Origin: Phycisphaerales bacterium
Lineage (GTDB): Bacteria; Planctomycetota; Phycisphaerae; Phycisphaerales; SM1A02
Length of the DNA stretch: 64,000 nt
Assembly: GCA_029246705.1 (NCBI GenBank)
Contig: JAQWMQ010000010.1
Coordinates: 1 to 64,000, forward strand
Reading direction: 5' to 3'
Within the stretch, counting starts at the first letter, position 1. Every line of letters starts with the position of its first letter. The notes beneath the pieces were generated by a model. The model saw only the letters and a list, made by a program, of their open reading frames with translations. It searched no databases and was not told the DNA's origin. A program made the translations under genes and the position numbers. This document shows, one piece after another, positions 16,218 to 23,756 of the stretch.

Positions 16218-16267
16218 ATTCCGTATGATACAGTGATTCAAAATTCCGTATCATACAGTGATTCAAA
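16218..16267. repeat. Two direct 25-bp repeats, each with a GTATSATAC palindrome
   Basis: The unit ATTCCGTATGATACAGTG plus ATTCAAA occurs at 16218 and again at 16243 (25-bp period), differing only at the central base of the palindrome (GTATGATAC versus GTATCATAC). It ends 31 bases before the ATG of the next gene. Phasing of about two and a half helical turns puts the two dyads on opposite faces of the helix. It may be a repressor or activator site for that gene. Confidence 0.65.
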
Positions 16268-16298
16268 CCACGACCGCATGCATTGAGACAACCAACAC

Positions 16299-16700
16299 AT
16301 GACACGCTACGTACACATACTGCTTGCACTGGTCTTCGTTCTCGTCTGCGTTGCCTTGATGTATTCGTGGTCCGAACAGTCCAGACGGACGACTTCGCGA
16401 TTCGCCGGTCACCTCTACCACCAACGGTACGAGGAAGCCGCTCTCATGCTCCTCCCACCCAGTTCACTCGAGGTGGATCCCGACGGAACGTTGATCCTGA
16501 TCGACAAGAACGGCAACTCGACATCGATACCGAAGGCAAAGCTGCCGTTCATGATCGGGGGCCACGAAGTTGACGGGGAACACGAGTTCATGATGATCGC
16601 CCTCGGTCCCAGTACCGATGGAATACTTCATACCCCTGCCGTGACCCTCCACCTTGGCATCGTTGGCGGCGAGATATCCATAGAGGGCGTTGAAGACTGA
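16299..16700 (+). CDS. Single-helix anchored small protein, function unknown
   Basis: The product has 133 residues. Residues about 5-24 (VHILLALVFVLVCVALMY) form one membrane helix or uncleaved signal, followed by SWSEQSRR. The exported part of about 105 residues starts with a helix (FAGHLYHQRYEEAALMLLPP), the kind of opening seen in SnoaL/DUF4878-like NTF2 folds. It continues with short strands such as GTLILIDKNGN and VTLHLGIVGGEISIEG. It is preceded by the 25-bp palindrome repeats and followed at 61 bases by a lipoprotein with two NTF2-like domains, which may be functionally related. Confidence 0.65.
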   Translation: MTRYVHILLALVFVLVCVALMYSWSEQSRRTTSRFAGHLYHQRYEEAALMLLPPSSLEVDPDGTLILIDKNGNSTSIPKAKLPFMIGGHEVDGEHEFMMIALGPSTDGILHTPAVTLHLGIVGGEISIEGVED

Positions 16701-16760
16701 CGGCTCTCCTGCCCATCCACGCAATTGGCGAGACGAGGACAATTCTGCAAGACTGACTGC

Positions 16761-17699
16761 ATGAAACGAACACTTGCCGCCATCGCCATCGCAGTCATGA
16801 CCTTCAGCCTTGCCGCCTGCTCCGACAAGACGAAGACCTCGCCCAGACCCATGGTCCAGGAGCAACTCGACATGTTCCTGGTCGAGTGGTCAGAAAGAGA
16901 CCCCGACGGAGCCTCGGAACTCTTTGCCATCGAAGGTGTTCGTGTCGTGAGTGGCGACCAGCTCCCTGCCGCCGGCCGCGAACAGATCAAGCGGTCACTG
17001 GCCAAGGGCATGGGAGACTCGAGTCCGCATGACGGCACGACCCTCGAAGCGTCCATAGACCAAGCACGCGAATACCCCGGTGGCATCATCGTCGCGGACG
17101 GGCGGTTCACCGTGACCGACGCCGACGGCAAGCAGGTCATGACCGGCAAGTGGGGCAACGTTCATCGCATGGTGAACGGCCGCATGGAAGTCATCATGGA
17201 GTCCGCTCACGCTGAAGACGATCCCGATGCGGACCCAGCACGCTTTACGAAGGTGTCCGATCTTCGACCAATGCCCTCCAAGACCGACCACACGAATGCA
17301 ACACCACACGCCAAGGCCGTGGATGACTGTGTTGCCAGCTATTCGCGTGGCTTCAACAGTCGTGACGGCAGGATCATCGCCGAGACGTTCACAACAGACG
17401 GCATCCAACTCGTCGGTTCGGCCAAGAAGCCCAATCGAGGTCGAGCGGCGATCATGAAAGCTGCAAATGAAGGCTTTGCCGGCAATCCAGAGTCTTCCGG
17501 CCAGACGCTGGTTGCAGTGCCGATACGCATCCAGCAGATCAATGACGATCTCCTGGTCGTCAACGGTGTCTGGGAAGTCCGCAACGACCAGGGTGACATG
17601 GTCAAATTCGGACAGTGGGGAAACCTGCTCGAGATCCAGCCTGACGGCAGCGCACTGATGGTGATGGAATCCGCAGGCGCCTACCACAACGCGGAATGA
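16761..17699 (+). CDS. Lipoprotein with two tandem SnoaL-like (NTF2) domains
   Basis: The start MKRTLAAIAIAVMTFSLAAC is a lipoprotein signal. Two related domains follow, about residues 35-140 and 185-305. Each begins with a helix and a D-x-x-x-x-x-x-x-F pattern (EWSERDPDGASELFAIEGV; SYSRGFNSRDGRIIAETFT) and ends with a strand GKWGNVHRMVNG or GQWGNLLEIQPDG. They look like an internal duplication. NTF2-like domains bind small hydrophobic ligands or act as scaffolds; no catalytic pair is evident. The linker between domains is rich in Asp and Lys. The blaI operator region begins about 140 bases downstream. Confidence 0.75.
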   Translation: MKRTLAAIAIAVMTFSLAACSDKTKTSPRPMVQEQLDMFLVEWSERDPDGASELFAIEGVRVVSGDQLPAAGREQIKRSLAKGMGDSSPHDGTTLEASIDQAREYPGGIIVADGRFTVTDADGKQVMTGKWGNVHRMVNGRMEVIMESAHAEDDPDADPARFTKVSDLRPMPSKTDHTNATPHAKAVDDCVASYSRGFNSRDGRIIAETFTTDGIQLVGSAKKPNRGRAAIMKAANEGFAGNPESSGQTLVAVPIRIQQINDDLLVVNGVWEVRNDQGDMVKFGQWGNLLEIQPDGSALMVMESAGAYHNAE

Positions 17700-17841
17700 C
17701 CCCACGTGCTTCTTGCATGACACCAACAGTTCGATTCCCTGGACCAGGCCCCTCGGCATCTGGGCTTCCGGACCCGGGAACAGCTCACGAAAAAATGAAC
17801 GCCGAAGCGCTTCCTGAACCACAACGCACGGCTTCGCGATT

Positions 17842-17900
17842 ATTGACGTATTTATTCGTCAATCTGAGATCGGAGCCAGTAATTCACGAAATATTTCGTG
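17842..17900. promoter_or_regulatory. Two palindromic operator-like sites upstream of blaI-type gene
   Basis: ATTGACG and CGTCAAT (17842-17848 and 17857-17863) pair across an 8-base spacer. CACGAAATATTTCGTG (17885-17900) is a perfect 16-bp palindrome, and TATAGT, a possible -10 box, follows at once (17901-17906). The region is much more AT-rich than its surroundings. The centres are about 40 bp apart. BlaI/MecI repressors are known to bind paired dyads at their own promoter, so autoregulation is the natural reading. Confidence 0.7.
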
Positions 17901-17931
17901 TATAGTCGCCCTCCAACCAGGAGCGAGACCC

Positions 17932-18318
17932 ATGGCCGCCAAGGCACGAGCAAAACCGACGGACACCGAGTGCACGATCCTCAACGCGGTCTGGAACCGC
18001 GGCAAGACCACCGTTCGCACGGTGTTCGAGGATCTGCAGGAATCCCATGACATGGGCTACACCACGGTCCTCAAGTTCATGCAGATCATGACGAAGAAGG
18101 GACTCCTGGTTCGGGACACATCCGTCAGACCACAGATCTATCGAGCGGCCGAACCCAAGCAGAAGACCCAGAAGACGCTGATGACGGATCTCCTTGATCG
18201 TGCCTTCAGCGGTTCTCCCGGCACCCTCGCACTCCAGGCGCTGGCGACACGCAAGAGCACTCCCGAGGAACTCAAGGAGATCCGAATCCTCCTCGACAAA
18301 CTCGAGAAAGGTTCGTGA
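17932..18318 (+). CDS. BlaI/MecI/CopY-family transcriptional repressor
   Basis: The 128-residue protein has the family winged helix: PTDTECTILNAVWNRGKTTV, then YTTVLKFMQIMTKKGLLVR as the recognition region, and RPQIYRAAEP in the wing. A C-terminal dimerisation and cleavage-prone helical part ends in DKLEKGS. Such repressors are released when a partner M56 protease is activated. AGGAG lies eight to nine bases before the ATG. The stop codon overlaps the GTG start of the M56 gene (GTGA), so the two are translationally coupled. The two upstream palindromes are its probable binding sites. Confidence 0.9.
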   Translation: MAAKARAKPTDTECTILNAVWNRGKTTVRTVFEDLQESHDMGYTTVLKFMQIMTKKGLLVRDTSVRPQIYRAAEPKQKTQKTLMTDLLDRAFSGSPGTLALQALATRKSTPEELKEIRILLDKLEKGS

Positions 18319-20468
18319 ACGGCATGCCATCCATTGAACACTTCAACCTCGAAGGACTTGGCTGGGCACTCATCCACTTCCTCTGGCAGGGAGCGCTGAT
18401 CGGGCTGATCGCCTCGGGACTTCTCCTCGCACTTCGAAAACGATCGGCGGAAAGCCGCTACCTCGTGGCGTCGACTGCCATGGCCGCCTGCCTGGTCACC
18501 TTCATCGCCACCGTCCTGGTACTGAACGATTCGTCCAATGTCATGCCGGAAGAAACGTCCGTCGCGAGCGCTTCCAACGTCCACACGACCGAACCCCAAC
18601 GCCCCGGGCAGGAAGCCTCAACGCTCGCCGAAGGCAATGAGAACATCACGCTGACCGACGTCGTCTCGTCCGCCGGCCCTGACGCACCCGCCGGGGAGAT
18701 GCCTTCGGCCGTGAGCATTTCGTACACGACGACGATGCAGATCGTCGCCATCATCTGGATCATCGGCAACCTGCTGATGGTCGCACGGTTCACCCGGCAG
18801 TACCTCGGAACAAGACGTCTCCGTCGTTCGGGCGTGAGCGATCCCGACCCCGGTTCGGAACGCATCTTCACGACGATCAGGAAACGTGTTGGAATCAACC
18901 CCGCGGTCCGTCTGCTTTGCAGCACGCTGGCGGAGACGCCGATGGTTGTCGGCTGGTTCCGCCCCGTCGTGCTCATGCCGATCTCGATGCTCAGCTCGCT
19001 CGACGAGGAGGAACTGACGCTGGTCTTCCTTCACGAACTCACGCACATTCGCCGGCAGGACCACCTGCTCAACCTCATCCAGAGCGTCGTGGAGATCGTG
19101 CTCTTCTACCACCCGATCGTCTGGTGGCTCTCGCGACAGATCCGCATCGAGCGAGAGCACTGTTGCGACGACACCATGCTTCGCCAGGGCACGGAGCCCG
19201 GGCGACTGGCCCGAACACTGTTCAAGCTCGAATCGATGCGAGTCGAGCATGCAAGCACCACCCCGATCGTACTTACAGCCTCAGGAGGCAATTTCATGCA
19301 ACGAATCACACGCCTGGTCGAGACCAGTTCCACGAAACGAATGTCAACAGGACATCGCACCCCCCTCGCGATCATCCTCGGCTCGTTTCTCGCCGCCGGA
19401 TGCCTGGCGAACATCGGCATCGCCAATGTCACCACCCCCGTCGAGCGGGTTCAGGAACGCGAAGGAACACAAGACAGCGACCGCTCGAGAGGCGAACGAT
19501 CGAAGGAAAGGACACGTACAGACGCGTTCCCCAGCACCAAAGCCGTCGAAGAACGCCTTGCTCAGGCCTACAAGGCAGGAAGCATCACTCGAGAGCAGTT
19601 CGGCGAAGCCATGAAACTCCATGAGCGCTTCCTCATGGGCATTGAAAGCGGCCGGATGACCAGCGAGGAAGCCGCACGCGGTTTCCGAGAGCGCGTGGGC
19701 GCGATGATGGGCCGTGGCGGGAACGATGAAGCGTCAAGAAGAGGTGAGCAGGAAGAACGTGAAGACCCGCGTGCCAGCCGCATGGGCGCCATGATGATCC
19801 AGCTCGGCAAGGCGCTTGAATCCGGGGAGATCACACCCGAACAGGCGCTCGAACGGGTCATGGGCGCAGCCAAGCGCATGCAGATGAATGTCACGGATGA
19901 AAAGAAACCCGTCGACCAGAGGCAGGCACGTGCCAAGTACGCCGAAGCAGCCGCGAAGATGACCGCCATGGTCAAGGCCGGGGAGATCACCCAGGAGCAG
20001 ATGCAGCAGCGACTCGATGAGATGAGGCGACGCATGTCGGGCGACACCGGCTCGAAGCGAGGCATGAGCAAGGCCGAGTACGACAAGGCCGTCGCGGAGA
20101 TGGTCGAGATGGTGAAGGCCGGCAAGATCACCCGTGAGCAGATGCAGGAGCGCCTGGACCAGATGAACAAGGCCATGAAGGACGGCGAATCAGATCGCAA
20201 GTTCAGCGAGGCCGACATCAAGAAGGCTTATGAGAAGATGCAGAAGATGGTCGAAGCCGGCGAAATCACCCGCGAGCAGATGGACCAGCGTCTCGCCGAG
20301 ATGAAGGGCATGATGGACAAGAGTTCCGACTCGGAACGGAAGATGAAACTCGAATACGAGCGCGCCGTCGAGAAGATGACCGAGATGGTCAAGAACGGCG
20401 AGATGACTCGACAGCAGATGCAGGAGCGCCTCGAGCGCATGCGCAAGGAGATGAGTTCGGACCGTTGA
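18315..20468 (+). CDS. M56 (BlaR1-like) membrane metalloprotease with SHOCT-like C-terminal repeats
   Basis: Three membrane helices lie at about residues 13-37, 47-69 and 140-160. The zinc motif HELTH (240-244) and the EREHCCDD segment that supplies further ligands are intact. A fourth helix follows near 349-368. Instead of a penicillin-binding domain, the exported end (from about 412) is made of about seven copies of a unit such as MVKAGEITQEQMQQRLDEM; the last four are nearly regular, about 45-50 residues apart. The unit resembles SHOCT segments (short helix, G-x-I-T-x-E-x-F). The ligand sensed is unknown. A terminator follows 66 bases later. Confidence 0.85.
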   Translation: MNGMPSIEHFNLEGLGWALIHFLWQGALIGLIASGLLLALRKRSAESRYLVASTAMAACLVTFIATVLVLNDSSNVMPEETSVASASNVHTTEPQRPGQEASTLAEGNENITLTDVVSSAGPDAPAGEMPSAVSISYTTTMQIVAIIWIIGNLLMVARFTRQYLGTRRLRRSGVSDPDPGSERIFTTIRKRVGINPAVRLLCSTLAETPMVVGWFRPVVLMPISMLSSLDEEELTLVFLHELTHIRRQDHLLNLIQSVVEIVLFYHPIVWWLSRQIRIEREHCCDDTMLRQGTEPGRLARTLFKLESMRVEHASTTPIVLTASGGNFMQRITRLVETSSTKRMSTGHRTPLAIILGSFLAAGCLANIGIANVTTPVERVQEREGTQDSDRSRGERSKERTRTDAFPSTKAVEERLAQAYKAGSITREQFGEAMKLHERFLMGIESGRMTSEEAARGFRERVGAMMGRGGNDEASRRGEQEEREDPRASRMGAMMIQLGKALESGEITPEQALERVMGAAKRMQMNVTDEKKPVDQRQARAKYAEAAAKMTAMVKAGEITQEQMQQRLDEMRRRMSGDTGSKRGMSKAEYDKAVAEMVEMVKAGKITREQMQERLDQMNKAMKDGESDRKFSEADIKKAYEKMQKMVEAGEITREQMDQRLAEMKGMMDKSSDSERKMKLEYERAVEKMTEMVKNGEMTRQQMQERLERMRKEMSSDR

Positions 20469-20533
20469 ACGGACCCACCGTTCGACCGGGCGCCTGAGAA
20501 AGCGTCGGTTCCGAGCAGATCAGAACCGATCCA

Positions 20534-20572
20534 CAACCCCCCACCCTCAGGGTCGGGGGGTTGTTGTTTTTT
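20534..20572 (+). terminator. Rho-independent terminator of the blaI-M56 operon
   Basis: CAACCCCCC and GGGGGGTTG pair, extended inward by ACCCT/GGGT around a short loop, and the stem is followed by TTGTTTTTT. This is a textbook intrinsic terminator on the plus strand. Confidence 0.85.
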
Positions 20573-20654
20573 CCTCGTCAATGAGCGATCGATCCGTTGA
20601 TACGATGGCCTCGTCTCGAACCCGACTGCCCTGAAAAACAAGAGGAACCACTTG

Positions 20655-21470
20655 ATGACCCGGAACCGCTCCTCCTCGATGACCCTGCTGTTGACGCTCC
20701 TTGCGTGCCTCGCGGGAAGTTGCTCGACCACGGAAGAGACGAACCGGGCAACAGAACCCATGACAGTCGAGCTGCGCATGGCCACCTACAACATCAAGCA
20801 CGGCCTCGGCATGGACGGCAGGATCGATCTTGAAAGGACCGGCAATGCGTTGGCCGCACTCGACGCCGACATCATCGCGATCCAGGAAGTCGACCAGCAC
20901 GCGTCACGAAGTGGCGACGTGGACCAGGCAGCCTGGCTCGCGAACAAGCTCGGGATGCATGCGGCCTTCGGCGGCTTCATGGATTTCCAGGGCGGGCGCT
21001 ACGGCCTCGCCATTCTTTCCCGGTACCCGATCGAAGACCAGCAGGTCTGGCGACTTCCCGATGGTCACGAGCCACGCGTGGCCCTGGCCGTGCGAACGCG
21101 CCCTTTCGGATGGGAGCCCGTGACCGTTGTCGGGGTGCACTTCGACTGGGTCGCGGATGACCGGTTTCGTCATGCCCAGGCGACCGAAACCATCCGAAGG
21201 CTCGAGTCACTGAAGACGCCATGGGTGGTGCTGGGGGATTTCAACGACACCTCGGGATCACGAACCATGCGTGACTTCCAAGCCATCGGCACGACCGCCA
21301 TCGGCAAGCCCGGTTCTTCGGGAACGTTCCCCTCCGATGAACCGCGCAAGACGATTGATTTCATCCTTGCCGGGCCAAGGGGCGACTGGACGCTGGGCCC
21401 CGCCGAGGTCGCGGAAGAGACGATGGCGTCCGATCACCGCCCCGTCGGGGCGACCATACGAAGACGCTGA
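20655..21470 (+). CDS. Lipoprotein of the endonuclease/exonuclease/phosphatase family
   Basis: A lipobox signal (SSSMTLLLTLLACLAGSC) anchors the protein. The catalytic domain has the family's four marks in order: RMATYNIKHG, IIAIQEVD with the metal-binding glutamate, VVLGDFNDTSGS and ASDHRPVGA with the catalytic Asp-His pair. Possible substrates are extracellular nucleic acids, phospholipids or phosphoinositide-like esters; the family is broad. ATG 20655 follows directly on a TTG and has AGAGGA about nine bases upstream. A 20-bp palindrome lies 55 bases after the stop. Confidence 0.85.
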   Translation: MTRNRSSSMTLLLTLLACLAGSCSTTEETNRATEPMTVELRMATYNIKHGLGMDGRIDLERTGNALAALDADIIAIQEVDQHASRSGDVDQAAWLANKLGMHAAFGGFMDFQGGRYGLAILSRYPIEDQQVWRLPDGHEPRVALAVRTRPFGWEPVTVVGVHFDWVADDRFRHAQATETIRRLESLKTPWVVLGDFNDTSGSRTMRDFQAIGTTAIGKPGSSGTFPSDEPRKTIDFILAGPRGDWTLGPAEVAEETMASDHRPVGATIRRR

Positions 21471-21524
21471 GCCGGCTTTGGGCTGGTCGTTGGATGCCGT
21501 AGACGAGAGAGCCAGGATCGAATC

Positions 21525-21544
21525 TGGCGGCTCATGAGCCGCCA
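21525..21544. terminator. Perfect 20-bp palindrome after the EEP lipoprotein gene
   Basis: TGGCGGCTCATGAGCCGCCA is fully self-complementary and can form a GC-rich hairpin with a CATG loop. It sits between the EEP gene and the iron-operon promoter (about 20 bases before its -35 box). No T-run follows, so termination is only likely, and a protein-binding site is the alternative. Confidence 0.45.
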
Positions 21545-21566
21545 CCCCCGAGATTCCAAAGGACTG

Positions 21567-21612
21567 TTGGGCCAATCGGTCAGGTACCCTATACTGCTGA
21601 GAATGACTCTCA
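21567..21612 (+). promoter_or_regulatory. Sigma70-type promoter with overlapping Fur-box-like dyad
   Basis: TTGGGC (21567-21572) and TATACT (21590-21595) are 17 bases apart. Directly after the -10 box, TGAGAATGACTCTCA (21598-21612) is an inverted repeat with TGAGA/TCTCA arms and an AATGA core, close to the known Fur-box half-site order. It would cover the transcription start. A second dyad, TTGCAATC/GATTGCGA, lies at 21614-21635. Downstream genes are iron uptake genes, so iron-dependent repression by a Fur-type protein fits well. Confidence 0.7.
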
Positions 21613-21714
21613 ATTGCAATCCTGAGTGATTGCGATCAAAATGTGGGGCTGGGTCGCTTTCGTACGTGTCCAACCACGACGAAGCGCCCCTTGAAAGGCT
21701 TGGATACCAGAACA

Positions 21715-22578
21715 ATGGACCGTAGAAACATGATCATGGCGTGCTTCGCCGGAAGCGTCGCTGCACCTGGAGCGCTCCCCCTGCTTGGTGCAGCAACCGG
21801 CAAATCCACTGTCAACCCCGGTTTTGATCCACGCTGGCAGGATTCGGTGGCTGGTGGCGTCAACTACTTCAAGAAGCGTTGTGATGACCAGATCCCACTG
21901 GTGAAGCAGCTGCAGAAGGCCATCGCAAGCGGCGATGTCGCCTCAGCCAAGGTCGCCTACATCGAATCCAGGCCTCCCTACGAGGAGATCGAGACCATCG
22001 CGGGCTCGTTCATGGAATCCGATGCCGATATCGATGCTCGTCCGTATGCCTTCGAAGGCGGCGAGCAGGACCCTGAGTTCCGTGGCTTCCACAAGATCGA
22101 GAACCTCATCTTCGCGGAAGAGGATCTCGAGGCCGCGAGTCCCTATGCGGATCGCCTGCACCAGAGCATCGTTCGCCTTCGTACCGAACTGAATGACCCG
22201 ATGCGTTTCTCACCCGAGGGACAGTTCGGTGGCATGGTCGCCCTGAGCACCGAGATCCCTGCGAAGAAGATCTCCAGCGAAGAGGAGACATGGTCCGACC
22301 AGTCGCTGCTCATCTTCAAGCACAACTGGATCGGGATCTACAGTCAGTTCAAGCCGTTCGCGAACGTTCCGGGCGTCAACACGACTTCGGTCAAGCGAGT
22401 CGAGGACGCCCACAAGGCGGCGATGGCGACCGTGACGCCGCACTTCACGACTGGAACGAGCGCCGCCACCCCCTACAGTCGAATCCCGATCAAGGAACGA
22501 CGCAGCATGGCTGACGCCAGCAACCGGTACCGAGATGCCATCATCGTCGTTCGTGACGAACTCGGCATCAAGGGCTGA
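21715..22578 (+). CDS. EfeO/imelysin-type (M75) iron-uptake protein, exported
   Basis: The 287-residue product starts MDRRNMIMACFAGSV, a Tat-like signal. The domain has ESRPPYEEIETIAGSF and DPEFRGFHKIENLIF, which match the EfeO M75 domain. The H-x-x-E in FHKIE is the known metal-binding motif of that group. No cupredoxin domain is attached, as in EfeM-type proteins. It probably binds iron or ferri-complexes in the periplasm. It is the first gene after the Fur-box promoter and is followed 66 bases later by the iron ABC binding protein. Start 21715 is preferred over a GTG at 21643 because of the signal peptide. Confidence 0.85.
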   Translation: MDRRNMIMACFAGSVAAPGALPLLGAATGKSTVNPGFDPRWQDSVAGGVNYFKKRCDDQIPLVKQLQKAIASGDVASAKVAYIESRPPYEEIETIAGSFMESDADIDARPYAFEGGEQDPEFRGFHKIENLIFAEEDLEAASPYADRLHQSIVRLRTELNDPMRFSPEGQFGGMVALSTEIPAKKISSEEETWSDQSLLIFKHNWIGIYSQFKPFANVPGVNTTSVKRVEDAHKAAMATVTPHFTTGTSAATPYSRIPIKERRSMADASNRYRDAIIVVRDELGIKG

Positions 22579-22644
22579 TCACTTACCCGCACCCAAAGAC
22601 GGCCCCCATCGGGTCCGGACATCTTCACGGTAGAGAATCAAGAC

Positions 22645-23703
22645 ATGCGAAATCGAACCGTCATGAACAGCTTCCTGGTCACCACCATCCTCGCGCTCAC
22701 AGGCATCGGCTTCGCAGATCCTGCAAGCGAAACCGAGCCGACGCAGGAGAAGGTCGAGTCGCCCGCCGAAATCATCGTCTACAGCGGACGCTCGGAATCA
22801 CTGATCGGCCCTGCGTTGAAGAAGTACGAGGATGCCACCGGTAACACGGTGAAGGTCAAGTACGGCTCGACCTCGGGCCTGACCGCACTTCTCCTGGAGG
22901 AGGGCGGCGCAACCCCCGCACACGTGTTCATCGCACAGGATGCCGGAGCACTCGGCGCGCTCGCGAAGAACCGCCGACTGGCACCCATCAGTGATTCGGT
23001 GCTGGTCGAGGTCGAACCCCGTTTCCGCTCGCCCGCCGGGCATTGGGTCGGCGTCACCGGTCGCGCACGATCCGTCGCCTACAACACGAATGCGATGAAC
23101 CCCTCCGACATGCCGGACTCCATCAGGGACTTCACCGATCCCAAATGGAAGGGGCGGATCGGATGGGCGCCGGGCAACGGCTCCTTCCAGGCCTTCGTCA
23201 CCGCCATGCGGATGCGGGATGGCGACGCGAAGACCGAGGCATGGTTGCGAGGCATCATGGCCAATGAAGCGGTGGTCTACCCCAAGAATTCCGCCATCGT
23301 CCGCGCCCTTGGGGCCGGCGAAGTGGATCTGGGTTTCGTGAATCACTACTACCTCTACCGGTTCCTCTCTGAAGATCCCGAGTTCCCCGTCAAGAACCAC
23401 TTCCTGCCCAACGGAGACCCCGGCACGCTGGTCAACGTGGCCGGAGCCTGCATGCCGAAGCCGGCAACCCCCGATGCGGCTCGTGTCGCCCAGGCGGAAG
23501 AACTGATCCGCTTCCTGCTGGACGAGGAAGCCCAGACCTACTTCGCCACGACGACCTACGAGTACCCCCTCGCCAAGGGGATCGCCCCGGCCATGAACAT
23601 GCCACCACTCTCGAGCATCGAGACCCCGGACATGGATCTCAGCAACCTCGATGACCTCGAGGGAACCCTGGTCATGCTTCGCAAGGTGGGAGCGCTCCCC
23701 TGA
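22645..23703 (+). CDS. fbpA: Periplasmic ferric-iron-binding protein of an ABC transporter (FbpA type)
   Basis: A signal peptide (about residues 1-24, ending GFA) precedes a class II periplasmic binding fold. IIVYSGRSESLIGPALKKYE is the typical first strand, then LLLEEGGATPAHVFIAQDAG. LGFVNHYYLYRFL carries the adjacent tyrosines that coordinate iron in FbpA/FutA proteins. Length (352 residues) is normal. It delivers Fe3+ to the permease encoded next, whose GTG start lies 54 bases downstream. It is second in the operon led by the M75 protein. Confidence 0.92.
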   Translation: MRNRTVMNSFLVTTILALTGIGFADPASETEPTQEKVESPAEIIVYSGRSESLIGPALKKYEDATGNTVKVKYGSTSGLTALLLEEGGATPAHVFIAQDAGALGALAKNRRLAPISDSVLVEVEPRFRSPAGHWVGVTGRARSVAYNTNAMNPSDMPDSIRDFTDPKWKGRIGWAPGNGSFQAFVTAMRMRDGDAKTEAWLRGIMANEAVVYPKNSAIVRALGAGEVDLGFVNHYYLYRFLSEDPEFPVKNHFLPNGDPGTLVNVAGACMPKPATPDAARVAQAEELIRFLLDEEAQTYFATTTYEYPLAKGIAPAMNMPPLSSIETPDMDLSNLDDLEGTLVMLRKVGALP

Positions 23704-23756
23704 TTCCAGGTCTCCAGAACGCTGGTCAGAACAAGGCAGGGACGCCAGCGCCGCTC

